From the NCBI GenBank assembly GCA_014058105.1, contig JACGCM010002568.1:1054001-1118000 (forward strand): DNA of 64,000 nucleotides, written 5' to 3'. The notes below the pieces were generated by a model that saw only the letters and a list, made by a program, of their open reading frames with translations, made no database searches and was not told where the DNA came from. Below are positions 9,760 through 20,844 of this stretch, in pieces (positions within the stretch are counted from its first letter, which is position 1; every line of letters starts with the position of its first letter). The position numbers and the translations under genes were made by a program. This DNA is from Kingdonia uniflora (taxonomy: Eukaryota > Streptophyta > Magnoliopsida > Ranunculales > Circaeasteraceae).

Positions 9760-11933
9760 ATGCACAACCGTCGGACTTCGAGGCGAGAACTGGTGGATGA
9801 AGAGGTTGGCGAGGTCGAGGCTAGTACGTCTGGTCGAGACCCAATGGGCGAGGGTAACGATTTAGAGGTGTTAGATGTGGTGAACGAGGCCCCGTTTGTT
9901 GATGATTCTGCCCGCTGGAGGTGATACGGTCACGAAACGTTGAAGGACAATAGTGACTGAAGATAGTGATAAAGAGGAAACAATATGGGGGAAGGGATGT
10001 GGTATAGAACCTTCGGGTAGTGGGGAGGGGAATAAGGTGCATGGGGGTGATAACGAGGATTCAACTGAGTTGGATGAGATCAAGGATGCCGTTTCGGCAA
10101 AACATAGGGTTAGGTTAGATCGGTTTGCTGTAAAATGAGAACTCTCGAAAGTGGGGGTACAACTGAGTGTGGCGGGGGCATGGTTGACTTTCAAATCGGA
10201 CCCTCGGGAAGGGATTATGGCTTATAGGGGTCAAATTTGATTGGGACTGGAGCTGTCTCTTCGGCGCCTGGTGAAAGAAGTGCTGAATTTCTGGGGGGTA
10301 GCTCCGGTGCAGATGAACGGTAATTTTTATGAGATGATGAGGGTGATAGAAGGGATGAATATGAAATTGGCTGGCAAGGATCGGGGTTTAATTAAATGGT
10401 TCGACATTATCACCTTTTATTCGAGGAAGGCTAGTCAAAATCCAGGGACATATCACATCCAATGTCACCCAGAGAAGCCTTGGTTCTTCGATCTGTGCTC
10501 AACAGGCCAGGGGTGGAATAAAGATTTACTGATAGTAAGGGGTAACTATGAGAATGTAGATAACAACGACCCATACAAATTATATCATAGGGCATTTAAC
10601 GGAAGTAAGCTTGCTATCGAAGGTTTGTTGTTGGTATACTTTTGAAATAAGTAATAATTATGTTTTGTTTTATTTCTGCAGATTCGGGAAGTTCGTCTTG
10701 GGATAATCCGGTAAATTACATTGATACTCTGCTCCAGCCTAGTGAAGATTGGGTAAATTCGGTGTTTGATGGTCTCAAGATCAAGAGGCAAAGGAGAAAA
10801 AAAGGTGGATTCCCAGCTTCGAGACGTACCCGCTACGCTGAAGCGATCAAGGAGAAAAAGAGGGGTAGGTGTTTCGAAAGAGAAAAAAGAAATGGGAGGG
10901 GAAGAGTTGCCGAGAAATTACCAGTTTGTGCCAAGGTCGTGGAGGGGTGCGAAGCCAGCAGCGCCAGTGGCCAAAGGGGGTGGAGAGGCTTCGATGATGA
11001 AGGCAAAACAACTTCCTTCTCAAGCCGAGAAAGGGAAGGGCCGGGTAGTGCCCGAAGCCCCTAAGGTGCAGCAATCAAAAGTTATTCAACGTAAGAGACG
11101 CAAGGTACTTGGGGAGGATGATACAATGGAGGAAGATGAGGAAATGACGGAAGCTGAGCGACAGGAGCAGGCTGTGGCGAAGCAGGCGTCGATGGTCGAG
11201 CTCTGGGAGGTTGACCCTGACGAAGCTTCGAAGGAGATAAAGAAGCACATGTCTCAGGTAACTATATATAGCTTTGTGTATTGATATTTCGAAGTTACTT
11301 GTAAATTGTTAGAGTTTTGAGGTTCACTGATATCTTAAGTATTTTTAGCAGACGAAAGTCTGGGTAGAGACTTGTAACAAGTCGATGAAGTCGGTGAAGG
11401 CGAAGCTGCGACAATCAAAGGAAAATCTAGATCTATCTTGTGGGAAGGAGGCATCATGGGTATCTCAAGTCAGGAAGCTGAAACAAGATATAAATGTGCT
11501 TATTGATTCTTATGATGAGAGGCTCGAGCAATAACGGCCTAGGCTGGAGCGAGAGTGGTCGGCCAAGCTGAAGACGTGTGAGAAGGCGAAAGCGGAACAG
11601 AGGGTGGGTTTCCAGGGGCAGTATGATAAGGAGTGCATGGAGAATGTGAGGTTGAAAAAGTTTATTGATGGTATGAGGTATGATGTCGATGCGTTGCAGC
11701 CTTATCCTATTTCTCCGGGACTTTTGGAGGGGGATGAATTACAAGTGAAGGGAGGGGAGGTGAACGTTGTTGAGGAAGCACTTGGGGGTATTGGGGGTGA
11801 TGTTGAGGGTGCGCTCCTTGTAGTGCCCATTGGTGGAACTTCTGATGGTCTGATCGAAGGGTTGCGTGAGGCTGCTGAGGTTGGTGGTGTTGGGGCGACT
11901 GTGGAGCCAGAGGGTGCAACCGCACCCACGTGA
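9760..11933 (+). pseudogene. Antisense accessory ORF of the Tat element, Transposase_28-like domain plus coiled coil
   Basis: Coding starts at 9760 (MHNRRTSRRELVDEEVGEVE), an acidic, disordered N-terminus. A domain at about 10150-10620 (VAGAWLTFKSDPREGIM, VKEVLNFWGVAPVQMNGNFY, QGWNKDLLIVRGNYE) resembles the gypsy-associated 'putative gypsy type transposon' family (Pfam PF04195, Transposase_28). A 60-bp intron (10622-10681, GTTTGTTG to TTTCTGCAG), a lysine/arginine-rich region (about 10780-11110, nuclear-localisation-like) and a second intron (11259-11350, GTAACT to TTTAGCAG) follow. The last exon has a heptad-like, charged coiled-coil stretch, then a G/V/E-rich tail ending at 11933. Damage: frameshifts near 9910 and 10795, in-frame stops near 9940, at 10138, near 10238 and near 11532. 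Plant Tat elements are known to carry an antisense accessory ORF here; its role is unknown. Confidence 0.72.
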
Positions 11934-12370
11934 GGTATTTTGAGGTAGGATTCGCATGTCTTCTTCTGCTGGTTGTGATGTTAAGTTGTAATACTGTGAA
12001 CGATGTTTGTGGTTTTTTGTAAGTATTGGAACTTAGTACAGGGGGGTTTATTTTTTACTTTTGCTAGGTGTTGAACTTCTGCGGTTGATGCTGAACATAT
12101 TGATACTTGTTTTGTTGAATATTTATAATTTGAATGCACATGCTATTGATTTTCCTTATTTTTGGACTCTTGCTGATTAATTTTTAAATTATACTGTGAC
12201 TGTTTCTTCTGACGGGCAATATGCCGAGTGCTCTCTGCATTTGATGGCATTTAGCGAGTGTTTTTGTATTTCTGAAGTAAACATTTGATCTGTTCGAAAT
12301 AGGAAGTTGGTCTATTTGGTTTACTATAGTATGATCGAAGTCCAAAGAGTATCTGAGATATATAGATCGA
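11934..12370. other. Region between accessory ORF and tandem repeats
   Basis: AT-rich sequence without a supportable ORF; probably the 3' untranslated region of the antisense ORF. Confidence 0.4.
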
Positions 12371-12375
12371 ATTCT

Positions 12376-13035
12376 GAATGTTCGGCTGGACATTGAAGGC
12401 CGAAGCCACAACGATGTTTGAAATTTTGAACAACTTTCGGGTCGCCTGTGAGTATCAGTCGGGCCGAGGGGACGTGATACCTATAGGAAACCCAAAAATT
12501 AACTGATCGCCTCCAACGCATTCCCGAGGTTCCGGTTGTTCGACCATCCTTACCCCTCGAGTTTGCCCGAATGTTGGAAACTTGAGCAATTCAAGGTCGC
12601 CCCCAAGTATCAGTCGGGGCGAAGGGTGGACGTGATACCCTGGCTAAACTGAGAAAGGGAGTGGATCTCGATGGTTTCTGAGCCTGGACGAAGTGTATCT
12701 GATTGCCCCCAATACATCCTCGAGGGTCCGGTCTATCGACCTTCCTTGCCCCTCGAGCTTGTTCGAAATTGGAGACTTGAGCAATTCAAGGTCGTCCACA
12801 AGTATCAGTCGAGGCGAGGGTGGACATGATACCTAGGTTCAACCAAGAAGAGGACTGGACTTCGAAGGCCTAAGCCACAGCGAAGCAATATCTGATCGCC
12901 CCCAATGCATCCCCAAGGGTCCAGTCTTTCGACCTTCCTTGCCTCTCAGAGTTTGCTCGAAATTGGAGACTTGGAACAATTCAAGGTCGTCTCCAAGTAT
13001 CAGTCGGGGCGAGGGTGGACATGATACCTGAGTTT
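12376..13035. repeat. ~195-bp tandem repeats inside the Tat element
   Basis: Units start at 12504, 12700 and 12894 (TGATCGCC or TGATTGCC), giving periods of 196 and 194 bp, with a partial unit before them (from about 12376). Each unit contains the landmarks TTCAAGGTCG, AAGTATCAGTCG, GGGTGGAC and TGATACC. They lie between the end of pol and the end of the antisense ORF. Tat/Ogre elements are known to carry tandem repeats in this region. Confidence 0.88.
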
Positions 13036-13129
13036 AACCAAGAATTAAAAAATGAAAAAGTAGACGAAGTCGGAATGGAACAACTTGTTTATTGAATATT
13101 CTGGGTTACATCAGTTGTACATGATTGTA

Positions 13130-14290
13130 GATATGGCCTGTTGTAGGAGGCCAATTGCATTAAATTCTAAGGGTGTGGTAGGGGCTCTTCGTCTTCCGTC
13201 ATTAGGTAATAGGAACCCTTGTCTATTTTATCGTAAACGATATAGGGTCCTTCTCAAGATTCGGCTAGCTTGCCAGCATTCCGAGGTTTCGAAGATTGAT
13301 TGACATGTCAAAGCACTAGATCTTCTATGTTGAAACTTCTTGGTCAAACTCTCTTGTTATAGGATTTTTGAAGTGAAATGTGGTAGCGGCCAAGGTTGGC
13401 GATAACTCGGTCTCTGGTCTCGTCAATCCATAACATGTTGCACATAAGTTCAAACTCATTATCTTCGTCTGGGAGGTTAAGGTCTCAGGTGGGTACTTCG
13501 AATTGAGTTGGTAGCACAACTTTGGTCCCATATGTTAGGAGGAAAGGGGTGCATCCTGTAGATTTTCTTGGTATTGTGCGATAAGCCCAGATGACGTGTT
13601 GTAACTCTTGGACCCATCTTCCTTTTTTTGCATTGACTCTCTTCTTAAGACCGTCGACATTTGTTTTATTGATTGCTTTGACTTGATTGTTGCCCTGAGG
13701 ATAATAAGGTGTTGATGGTATGAGAATGATGTTGTGTTTTTTAAGGAAGATTCTAACTTTGCTTCCAACAAACTGGGGTCCGTTGTCGCATCGGATCATA
13801 TGGGGGCAGCCGAAACGAGTGATGATATTTTCCCACAAGAATTTGATAACTTCTTCTTCTCTGGCTTGGAATAGAGGAACAACTTTGACCCATTTACTAA
13901 AGTTGTCGGTTGTGACAAGGATGTTTTCTCTGCTTCTTGAGGCTTTTGGGAAGGGTCCAATGAGATCGATGGCCCATCTTTTGAATGGCCAGGAAACTTG
14001 GCTGACATAGAGGTCTCTAGAGGGGCAATAGATGTCGTGGGCATGACGCTGGTATTTGTCACATTGTTTGGCATAGTCTGAAGCTTATTTCTTCATATCG
14101 GGCCAAAATAATTATTGGGTAACAGCTCAAAGGGCCATAGAGTAACCAGCAGTATGAGCACCACAGGTTCCTTCGTGAAGTTCGGCTAAGATTTGAGAGG
14201 CTTCGGTTTGAGATACGCATCGTAGGAAGACGCCATTTGAGGATTTGCGATGTAATTGGTTTTTGTGGATGATATATCTGCGGCAATTTT
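13130..14290 (-). pseudogene. Tat-element integrase
   Basis: Reading the minus strand, an HHCC-like zinc region (ELHEGTCGAHTAGYS, then CDKYQRHAHD) precedes the core. Core motifs are WAIDLIGPFPKA, RCDNGPQFVGS and HNIILIPSTPYYPQGNNQVK. In the last motif the catalytic Glu of the D,D-35-E triad is replaced: the family has PQGNGQAEAINKT, here NNQVKAINKT, with the Lys codon at 13677-13679. The C-terminal part (WVQELQHVIWAYRT, FLLTYGTKVVLPTQFEVP) is typical. In-frame stops occur before 13838 and after the core. Integrase inserts element DNA into the host genome; this copy cannot be catalytic as read. Confidence 0.85.
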
Positions 14291-14489
14291 CCAAGATAGA
14301 GCGCTTGGCTTTGGGATCATCTGGGGGAATAACATTGTTGAAGTAGTGAAGGAACAATTTTTGCCAATCATCGGGATCATGACTCTCGCCCCCAATATTT
14401 ATGGTGTTGATTTCCATCTGATCGATACTTAGGCGTTCGAGTACTTCGATATGGAGTGTCCGCGACTCTGAGTGGCCAAGCATAGCTGC

Positions 14490-14880
14490 TATGCAAGTGA
14501 GGGCGTCTGCATGTCAATTTTCTTCCTGAGGGTAATGTGTGATTATGGATTTTTTGGCGAACCGGTCCATTTGCTATCGCACGAAGAGGGCGTAATCAGT
14601 CATGCGACCATTAGCCTGGTTTTCTCCCGAGTAGTGTCTCTGAATAAGCTGGGAATCTGTGAAGACTGCGAGTTTGAGGATGCCGAGGTCGAGGCCGTAG
14701 ATCAAGGCTTCATACTCTGCTTTGTTATTGGAACATTCGAAGGCAAGTTTGATGGCTTTCTCTATGCGATCATTAATGCGTATTTCTAGAACAATACCAA
14801 TTCCTGAGCTATTAGGTCCTGCTGATCCGTCTGTGAATAAATGCCAACCAGTGAGAAGGTCCCGCTGATCTATTCTTCGG
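14490..14880 (-). pseudogene. Second, archaeal-type RNase H (aRH) of the Tat element
   Basis: Downstream of the normal RT-RNase H and upstream of IN, the minus strand encodes WHLFTDGSAGPNSSGIGIVL, then FECSNNKAEYEALIYGLDL and FTDSQLIQRHYSGE. These are the D, E, D motifs of a type-I RNase H of the archaeal/plant style. An extra aRH at this place is known to mark the Tat lineage. The reading frame is open across the three motifs and then hits a stop. Its catalytic acidic residues look intact, unlike those of PR, RT and IN. Confidence 0.78.
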
Positions 14881-16200
14881 GTTGATAGTCTGTGAGATCA
14901 TCTTTGTGTTCTTCTCAATCTATATCTTTGACCGGGAAGTCAGCTAGAAAATCTTTTACTGCTTGGCCTTTCTGGGATATTTGTTTCTCGAAGGTAATGC
15001 CGTGTTCGCCAATGTATACAGACCACTGTTGCACTCGTCAGGATTTTTCTTTTTTGCTGAGTACTTCTCAAAGGGGGTAACTGGTAATGACACGAATGGG
15101 ATGAGCATAAAAATATGGTTTGAGTTTGCGGGCTGAATAAAATAGTATAAGGAGTAAAAGTTTGAGTTTTGAATACTGGGTCTCTGTAGGCGTGAGGGTT
15201 TTGCTTATGAAATATACAGGTTTTTCGATATGGGAATCAAGTCGAATAAACTCAGAACTGATGGAATTTTCTGTGGCAGCGCGGTATAAAGAGAGTGTCT
15301 CGCCTTCGATAGGGGTACTAATGATATCTGGACAACCGAGATAGGTTTTAAGTTCAAAGAAAGCTTGTTCGCACTTAGGGTTCCAATTGATCTCAGGGTT
15401 GTTTTTCTTTTTTATTTTGTTGGCACCTTGTTCGCGTAAGAGGTAAAATAGCCAAGCACAACGGTCAGATGATTTTGAAATGAATCGGTTGAGGGCTGCT
15501 ATCCTGCCAGCTATTTTTTGATCGTCTTTCTTTGTTCGGGGAGAAGGCATGTCTATAAGGGCTCAAATATGTGTGGGATCGATCTCTATCCCACGTTTAC
15601 TGATAAGGTGACCCAAAAATTTGCTGGATGACACGCCAAATTGACACTTATCTGGGTTGAGTTTCATATTGTACGTGCGAAGTATTGAAAAGATTTCTGT
15701 TAGGTCTTGAATATGAGTATTCTTATGGAGGCTTTTGCATAACATGTTATCGATATAGACTTCGACTGACTTTCCAAGCATGGGCTTGAACATAGTTGTG
15801 ACGAGGCGTTGATAGGTGGCACTGGTATTTTTAAGGCCGAATGGCATAACATTGAAATAGTAAAGGCCTTGTTCGGTTAAAAAGGTAGTTTTAAGTTGAT
15901 CTTCAGGGAGGAGGGGTACCTAATTGTAACCCGAAGCCGCGTCCATCATGGATAGGCGTTCGCGTCCAGCGGTGGCATCGAGGAGTACTAAGATAGTTGG
16001 GAGGGGGAAACTGTCATTTGGTGTATGCTTATTGAGGTCAGTGAAGTCGAAGCAGATTCTGATTTTGCCATTCTTCTTTGGTACTGCCACGATGTTTGAT
16101 TTCCAGTCTACGTACTTCACTTCTCTGATAAACCCAGTGGCTATAAGCTTGTCAACTTCAAGGTTCACAGCTTCTCGAAGTCGTGGTGCCAGTGTACGTT
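14881..16200 (-). pseudogene. Tat-element reverse transcriptase and RNase H
   Basis: Minus-strand RT motifs in order: KLIATGFIREVKYVDWKSNI, PKKNGKIRICFDFTDLN, RLSMMDAASGYN, FNVMPFGLKNTSATYQR, then the active site VYIDNMLCKS, NPDKCQFGV and FLGHLISKRGIE. The catalytic pair is YIDN instead of YIDD (Asn codon near 15746-15748), which would abolish polymerase activity. RNase H follows (LYRAATENSISSEFIR, KPVYFISKTLTPTETQYS). Several in-frame stops (after SGYN near 15920, near 15560, near 15066) break the frame. Fifteen to sixteen kb is open in long pieces (94, 82 and 160 codons), so decay is moderate. Confidence 0.88.
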
Positions 16201-16360
16201 TCTTTTACTTTACTGCTGAGGAATAGGGGATGAGATCAAGGTGATGGACACCAGGTTGGGATTGACGCCGAACATCTCCTGAAATGTCCAGGCGAAGATA
16301 TCTTTGTTTGCTCGAAGGAACTCAGAAAGTTCAAGGTGTTCTGACTCGTTAAGGAGGGTT

Positions 16361-17202
16361 TCAATAAATGTACCCCGACCAGGACTGTCGAGTTTGATAT
16401 AAACAGTAGGTTTGATAGGTTGTGTGGTATCTGTCAAAGTTGAAGGTATAAGAAGATGTTATGATTGCTATGGGCGGTTGACAAGTTTTTGTGTTTGGTC
16501 GATCTCTGGGTGCTCGCATGAGCGGGCAAGGCGTTGAGAACCTTTTAAGTTCAAAGTACCCTCGTGATTGCTGAATCGAAGGGTCTGATGATAGTTTGAA
16601 GGTATAACTCGCATGGCGTGAAGCCAATCTCGTCCGAGTATACCTAGGTATTCAGACTTCTGGTCAATGACTATGAAGTTGGTTTGAAGGGTAATGGGAA
16701 CTGTAGTGACGGGTGGACAGATGCGGCCAACAACGACTTCTGGTTATCCATTGAAACCTTTTAGCTCGACGTTAGCTGCGGTTATAAGGTCTATTTTCTT
16801 CATGGCTTGGACTGTTTGGAGAAAGAGGATGTCAGCTGCGCTCCTAGTATCTATGAACATTGTATGGAAAACAAGGTTCTCGATCTTAATCATGATGACT
16901 AATGGATCGGAATGGGGAAAGTGGACGTGTAAAGTATCGTAGTCGATGAAAGAGATGCCCTCGAGTCGAGGGTGACTGCTGATTTCTGGCAAGAGAGTAG
17001 AAAATTTCTCATGATAAGTGAGCTTATAATATTCTTCTACGCGCTTTCGTTTGCTCTTGGAAAGTCGACTGTCTATATTGTTGACTTCGATGAACTTGAC
17101 CCTGTAGATGTGTACCTTGGTTGGGTCAGTAGTAGGGGTTGATAGGGATTTGAGGTAGGATCCATCAAGGTAGCTTGGTAGATCGACAATATATTGGTGC
17201 AA
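16361..17202 (-). pseudogene. Tat-element protease
   Basis: The minus-strand frame 17202-16744 contains FHTMFIDTRSAADILFLQT. Retropepsins of this clade have D-[ST]-G-S-S-A-D-I; here the Gly is Arg (AGG codon at 16845-16843), so the active-site loop is altered by what could be a single base change. Downstream are SEYLGILGRDWLHAM, matching the second conserved LG.DWL motif of the protease. One stop separates the two parts (near 16743). Confidence 0.75.
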
Positions 17203-18800
17203 ATGTCCTACTCTGAAGATAAGTTCGAGGGAACGCTGAAGGTAGAAACATTTATTGGTATGATGACAATTGCATTTGTGGTTGGCACAGAAAGATTCGC
17301 CTGGTTTGACTTTGATGGGGAAAGGAACGCGTCAAATGGGGTCTGCCTGTATGTGTGGTAGAAGGGTACTGAGGGGAGCAGTGAGTGTAGGTAAAATAGG
17401 TTTTAGTCGCTTCTTGCGCGCTTCGGTGCTGTTATCAATCATGGGGTGTTTCGGCTCTCAGTCTCCTGTGAGACAGGAGCGATCAGGGGTGTGGGGGTAG
17501 AGTGGGTATGTTGCCGAGGTTTGTTGAATGTTGTTGTTTGCGGAGGCTGACTCTATTTGCGGGACTCCTGAAGGCGCTCGAGGTAGATATAGCCATTGAC
17601 TTTCGGGAGCATTTCTTTGAGTGTTTTTGGTTTATGGAGAACGAGATGTTATTTTACTCGGCTGTGATCGGGCAGAGAATTTCAGTAGGCCAAAATATTA
17701 TTCGAGCAGTCGAGGTTTTTAATTTTACGAGATTCGTCGAGGAATCTTTGGGTGAAGGCTTCGAGGGTCTCATTGCCAGACTTTCTGAAATTGAAAAGAG
17801 CGTCAACTCTGACCTCTCTGTCTTTGTTGACGGTGAACTGAGCGATGAAAAGTTGTGAAAGTTGCTCAAAGTTACGAATCACGCCATTTGGGAGGTTGTG
17901 ATACCATCGAAAGGGGTTATCAGTAAGACTCATTGTAAAAAGGCGACATAAAAGATAATCAGCCGTGGAGTATAGGCTCAAGGCATTTCAAAATTTGAGG
18001 ATATGGGATTTAGGGTTTGTATTATGATGTTTGCTGAGTTTGGGAGCACAAAAGTTAGAGGGTATTTCGATGGCCAAAAGTTTAGGACAAATCGGATTAT
18101 TGAGGCGGCTCCATGAGTCTGTTGTTGAACTCGCGGTAACATGGATGACTGGTTGTATTTTGTGGTCGAATTCTTGTTGTGTAACGTATGGAGGATGAGA
18201 GGGAAATTGGTGGAGTTGAAGGTTGTGAGGTCGAGTATGTGGTACAAAGTCAGCACTGTGTTCCCCGAGCCGTTCTCGGGCAGGACGGCGTGTAGGTTAT
18301 CTAGAGGAACGAAGGGTTGAGTCGGAAGAGTCTTCGGTGGGATGAATCCCAAGGTGGATAGAGCCGGTTGGGGGAATAATACGGCAAATACCTTCAGCCC
18401 TAGCGTTAACTGGGGGTACCCCGAGGTTTGGAGGAGGGCCAAGGCGGGTGTGGGCAGAAATACGCGACGGGTCGGGTGCCTGGGACGGACTAGCAGGTTC
18501 CAAGGGCTGTAATCTTTGTAGCTCTCAGACGGTGTTGCGCAGCTTATCGATCGCTCTATTTTGTTGGTTCTCGTCATCCAAACGGTGATTCCGCTCTGTT
18601 TCCAATGCCAAACGATGGTTTTCACGTTCCTGAATCTGTTGGTGCTGGTGGCACTCCTCTGCCTAAGTGACTTATTGAGATAGTAATGTTATTTGAGCAG
18701 CGACTCCGTCGATGGAATTTCTGTCCAAGGTGGAGTTGGAACGGCGTGTGGGTGCCATTGAGGATGAGTTTTTTGTATGGAAAACAAGGGTATGGGAATA
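17200..18800 (-). pseudogene. Tat-element gag
   Basis: The minus strand 17981-17682 encodes a Retrotrans_gag domain: ADYLLCRLFTMSLTDNPFRW, LPNGVIRNFEQLSQLFIAQF, FNFRKSGNETLEAFTQRF. A CX2HXCX-type knuckle-like stretch (FCANHKCNCHHTNKCFYLQ, about 17295-17235) follows. Upstream (18625-17978) is a proline-rich N-terminal region with glutamine/histidine heptads (about 18660-18560). A stop after the SHILKF stretch (near 17990) and at least one shift separate the pieces. Gag would form the particle that packages the element RNA. Confidence 0.72.
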
Positions 18801-18825
18801 AGAGAGGGAAAGTGGTAGGGTGGGA

Positions 18826-18843
18826 AGCACAGACGTCACCAAT
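18826..18843 (-). other. Primer-binding site of the Tat element
   Basis: On the minus strand ATTGGTGACGTCTGTG directly follows the 5' LTR end (CCCTACA). Its position and TGG start fit a tRNA primer-binding site; the tRNA cannot be named from this sequence alone. Confidence 0.5.
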
Positions 18844-19659
18844 TGTAGGGAGCTAACTTCGTTTGGACGAGGAGTCGATCCTTACAAAGTAAACTCGTCC
18901 CTCAGTCAAAGGGAACAAGTAATCGGCCAATGATAAGATGAAACTAAAGGCAAATACTTGCGTAGAGGCCCGAATGTGACTCTCTACGACCTCTGATGAG
19001 GATTTTTAAGACAGATTGTATTACTGAAGAGTAAATTAGAGGGTTCGTGTACAGATTTTTTGGGTGGTCGAAGGTAAAAATGCAAAGACCAGAAGAAATT
19101 TTCTAACCCCTTTCTGGGTTCCCCTATCCTCTATTTATAGAAGCATAGGGAGCTGAGTCACCAGGTGTGGGTCCGGTTTACATGATTATTTTGTCAATAA
19201 ATCCCGGCGAGTGACGGACGCCGGTCTTGTCGGTACTGTTACTGCTGCATTTATTGGTGATGGTTCTTAACAGCGTGGTGGTTGGGCTTATCACTATAGA
19301 TGCACAGGTCAATCAATATGTTGTCTCGTCTCATGAGGTAGTTGTCTGTCTTATCTTGCCTCGACCGCGTGATAGTGAGGTCGAAGGATACCTGCTGCTG
19401 GGACGTTAATTCATTCTTGAAGTTCTGTCCGGTGAGATGGTTGTCTGTCTTTTTGTACTTCGACCGTATGTAGATATGATCGAAGGATGTCTTCTGCAAT
19501 ATACTGATCCGCTCTCGAAGTTTTGTCCGGTGTCAAAGGTTTGTCTCTGAGGGGTTTCTGAGGAGCCTTTTGTAGGGGTCGAGAGGGCTTCGATGTATTC
19601 GAGTAGGCTATGAAGTAGGCTTCGGCTGTCTGTTCGAGGGCTACGAGTAGGCTACTACA
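18844..19659 (-). repeat. 5' LTR of the Tat element
   Basis: Begins TGTAGGGAGC and ends GGCTACTACA on the plus strand, pairing with 6219-7034. A minus-strand TATA box (TTCTATAAATAGAGG) at about 19125-19142 would drive the genomic transcript toward lower coordinates. Confidence 0.92.
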
Positions 19660-20838
19660 ACTCATTTGTATTCTCTGTATTAAATTTTTCATTAACCTCA
19701 AACATAATTTCTGAGGTATACTGGGTTTCTTTGAAATAACTGATCTCTCTTCGTGGATTCATAAAATAGGGTGTTTAAGGATAACTAAATTTTAGCCAAC
19801 GCGAGTTCGTCGGTGTAGTATCACTGTATCTTTTACAAAGTGATCATATGCTTATATATTAGGGGTTGTTAGATACCTTGGTATTTTGGGCTAAGTAGTT
19901 CTTAGATTTTCTAAGATAGGCTTTAAAAGAGTTTCGGCTATACTTATATATGACTCCGAAATAATTAAGGTTGAACTCTTGGGAGGGCTCATGTAGTTGT
20001 TTCCAGTTTTAGCATGATTTCATGACAACCTTCTTTACTTGGGTTTTATAACCCCTTATAGTGTTAGCGATAAAAACTTGCATTCGCAAGTGATGTTTGG
20101 ACTATCATCCGCATTTGAAAACATTCAAAAACTTTTGGAGTTGGTTCGACAAGTAAGACCTCAAGCAGAGTTATACCTCGAGTAGCGTTATGACTTTTAC
20201 ATTTAAAGTTGGTTCAAGAAGTAATATGTCAATGGGGTATATTTAGTTTAATTTGGTTCTTACAGTGCTTTGGTATTTTTGATAGCTCTACATGCTTTAT
20301 TTCCTTGATACATTGAACTTTGCTAGGCGTTATGTTCATTTTAGTTTTGTAAGAGGATCCAAACCAAAATAGTTTTCCTCTTATATTACCCAATGTCCAT
20401 TTGATTTGATAGAATCAACTGGTTTTAGATAGTAAGAGCCTAGATCCTGTTCATTGCTTAAGCAGTACCTACCCCATAAATGATTCCAGATATTTAAGTT
20501 TACTACCATCTCCTTCTATTAATTGTAATATAAGAGTATTATTAGGAGAATGACTTCTTTGATTGCAGTCCACATTGAAAATTGTCCACTGAGATTTTCC
20601 CCTTTTGATAAGAAATAATTTATTTATGTACTCTTTGATCTCTCTCAAGCCAAGTCCCATTACTCTAGATTAAAACTGAGGGTCTTTACGTGGTTATTTG
20701 AGGCACAATTTATTTCCTTTTCAAGTAGAAATGTTTGTTAAATATTATTCTTGATTGGTTTAAGAGGTGCATTGTTTCTCATTTGTTGGTAGGTTTTCTC
20801 CTGTCGTGTCTTCTATGTAACAAATTGGCTGGGTTTTC
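19660..20838. other. AT-rich flank, no gene recognised
   Basis: Continuation of the sequence before 6218 on the far side of the Tat insertion. A 63-codon minus-strand frame (20469-20660) has no recognisable motif. A 63-bp segment at 20200-20262 recurs at 21714-21776. Confidence 0.4.
20200..20262 (+). repeat. 63-bp direct repeat, copy 1
   Basis: CATTTAAAGTTGGTTCAAG begins a 63-bp block that recurs at 21714-21776 with one mismatch over the aligned part. The two copies flank the NSRP1-like exons. Confidence 0.8.
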
Positions 20839-20844
20839 TTGCAG

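Larger units (their letters stand above)
6219..19659 (-). mobile_element. Complete Ty3/gypsy retrotransposon, Tat lineage, 13.4 kb
   Basis: Two LTRs of identical length (816 bp, 6219-7034 and 18844-19659) bound the element. Flanks are GCTCA (6214-6218) and ACTCA (19660-19664), a 5-bp target duplication with one mismatch. Reading on the minus strand the order is 5' LTR, primer site, gag, protease, RT, RNase H, a second archaeal-type RNase H, integrase, ~195-bp tandem repeats, a module coded on the opposite strand, polypurine tract, 3' LTR. The second RNase H and the antisense accessory ORF are hallmarks known for plant Tat elements. Catalytic sites in PR, RT and IN are all altered and there are many stops, so this copy is dead. 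Confidence 0.88.

Noticed and set aside
11702..11957. Three minus-strand ORFs rich in P, T and S
   Set aside because: Shadows of the G/V/E-rich tail of the antisense accessory ORF.
13720..16226. Plus-strand ORFs across the Tat pol region
   Set aside because: Complementary-frame shadows of integrase and reverse transcriptase on the minus strand; no motifs.
18297..18503. Minus-strand P-rich ORF overlapping gag
   Set aside because: Alternative frame of the gag N-terminal region; not a separate gene.
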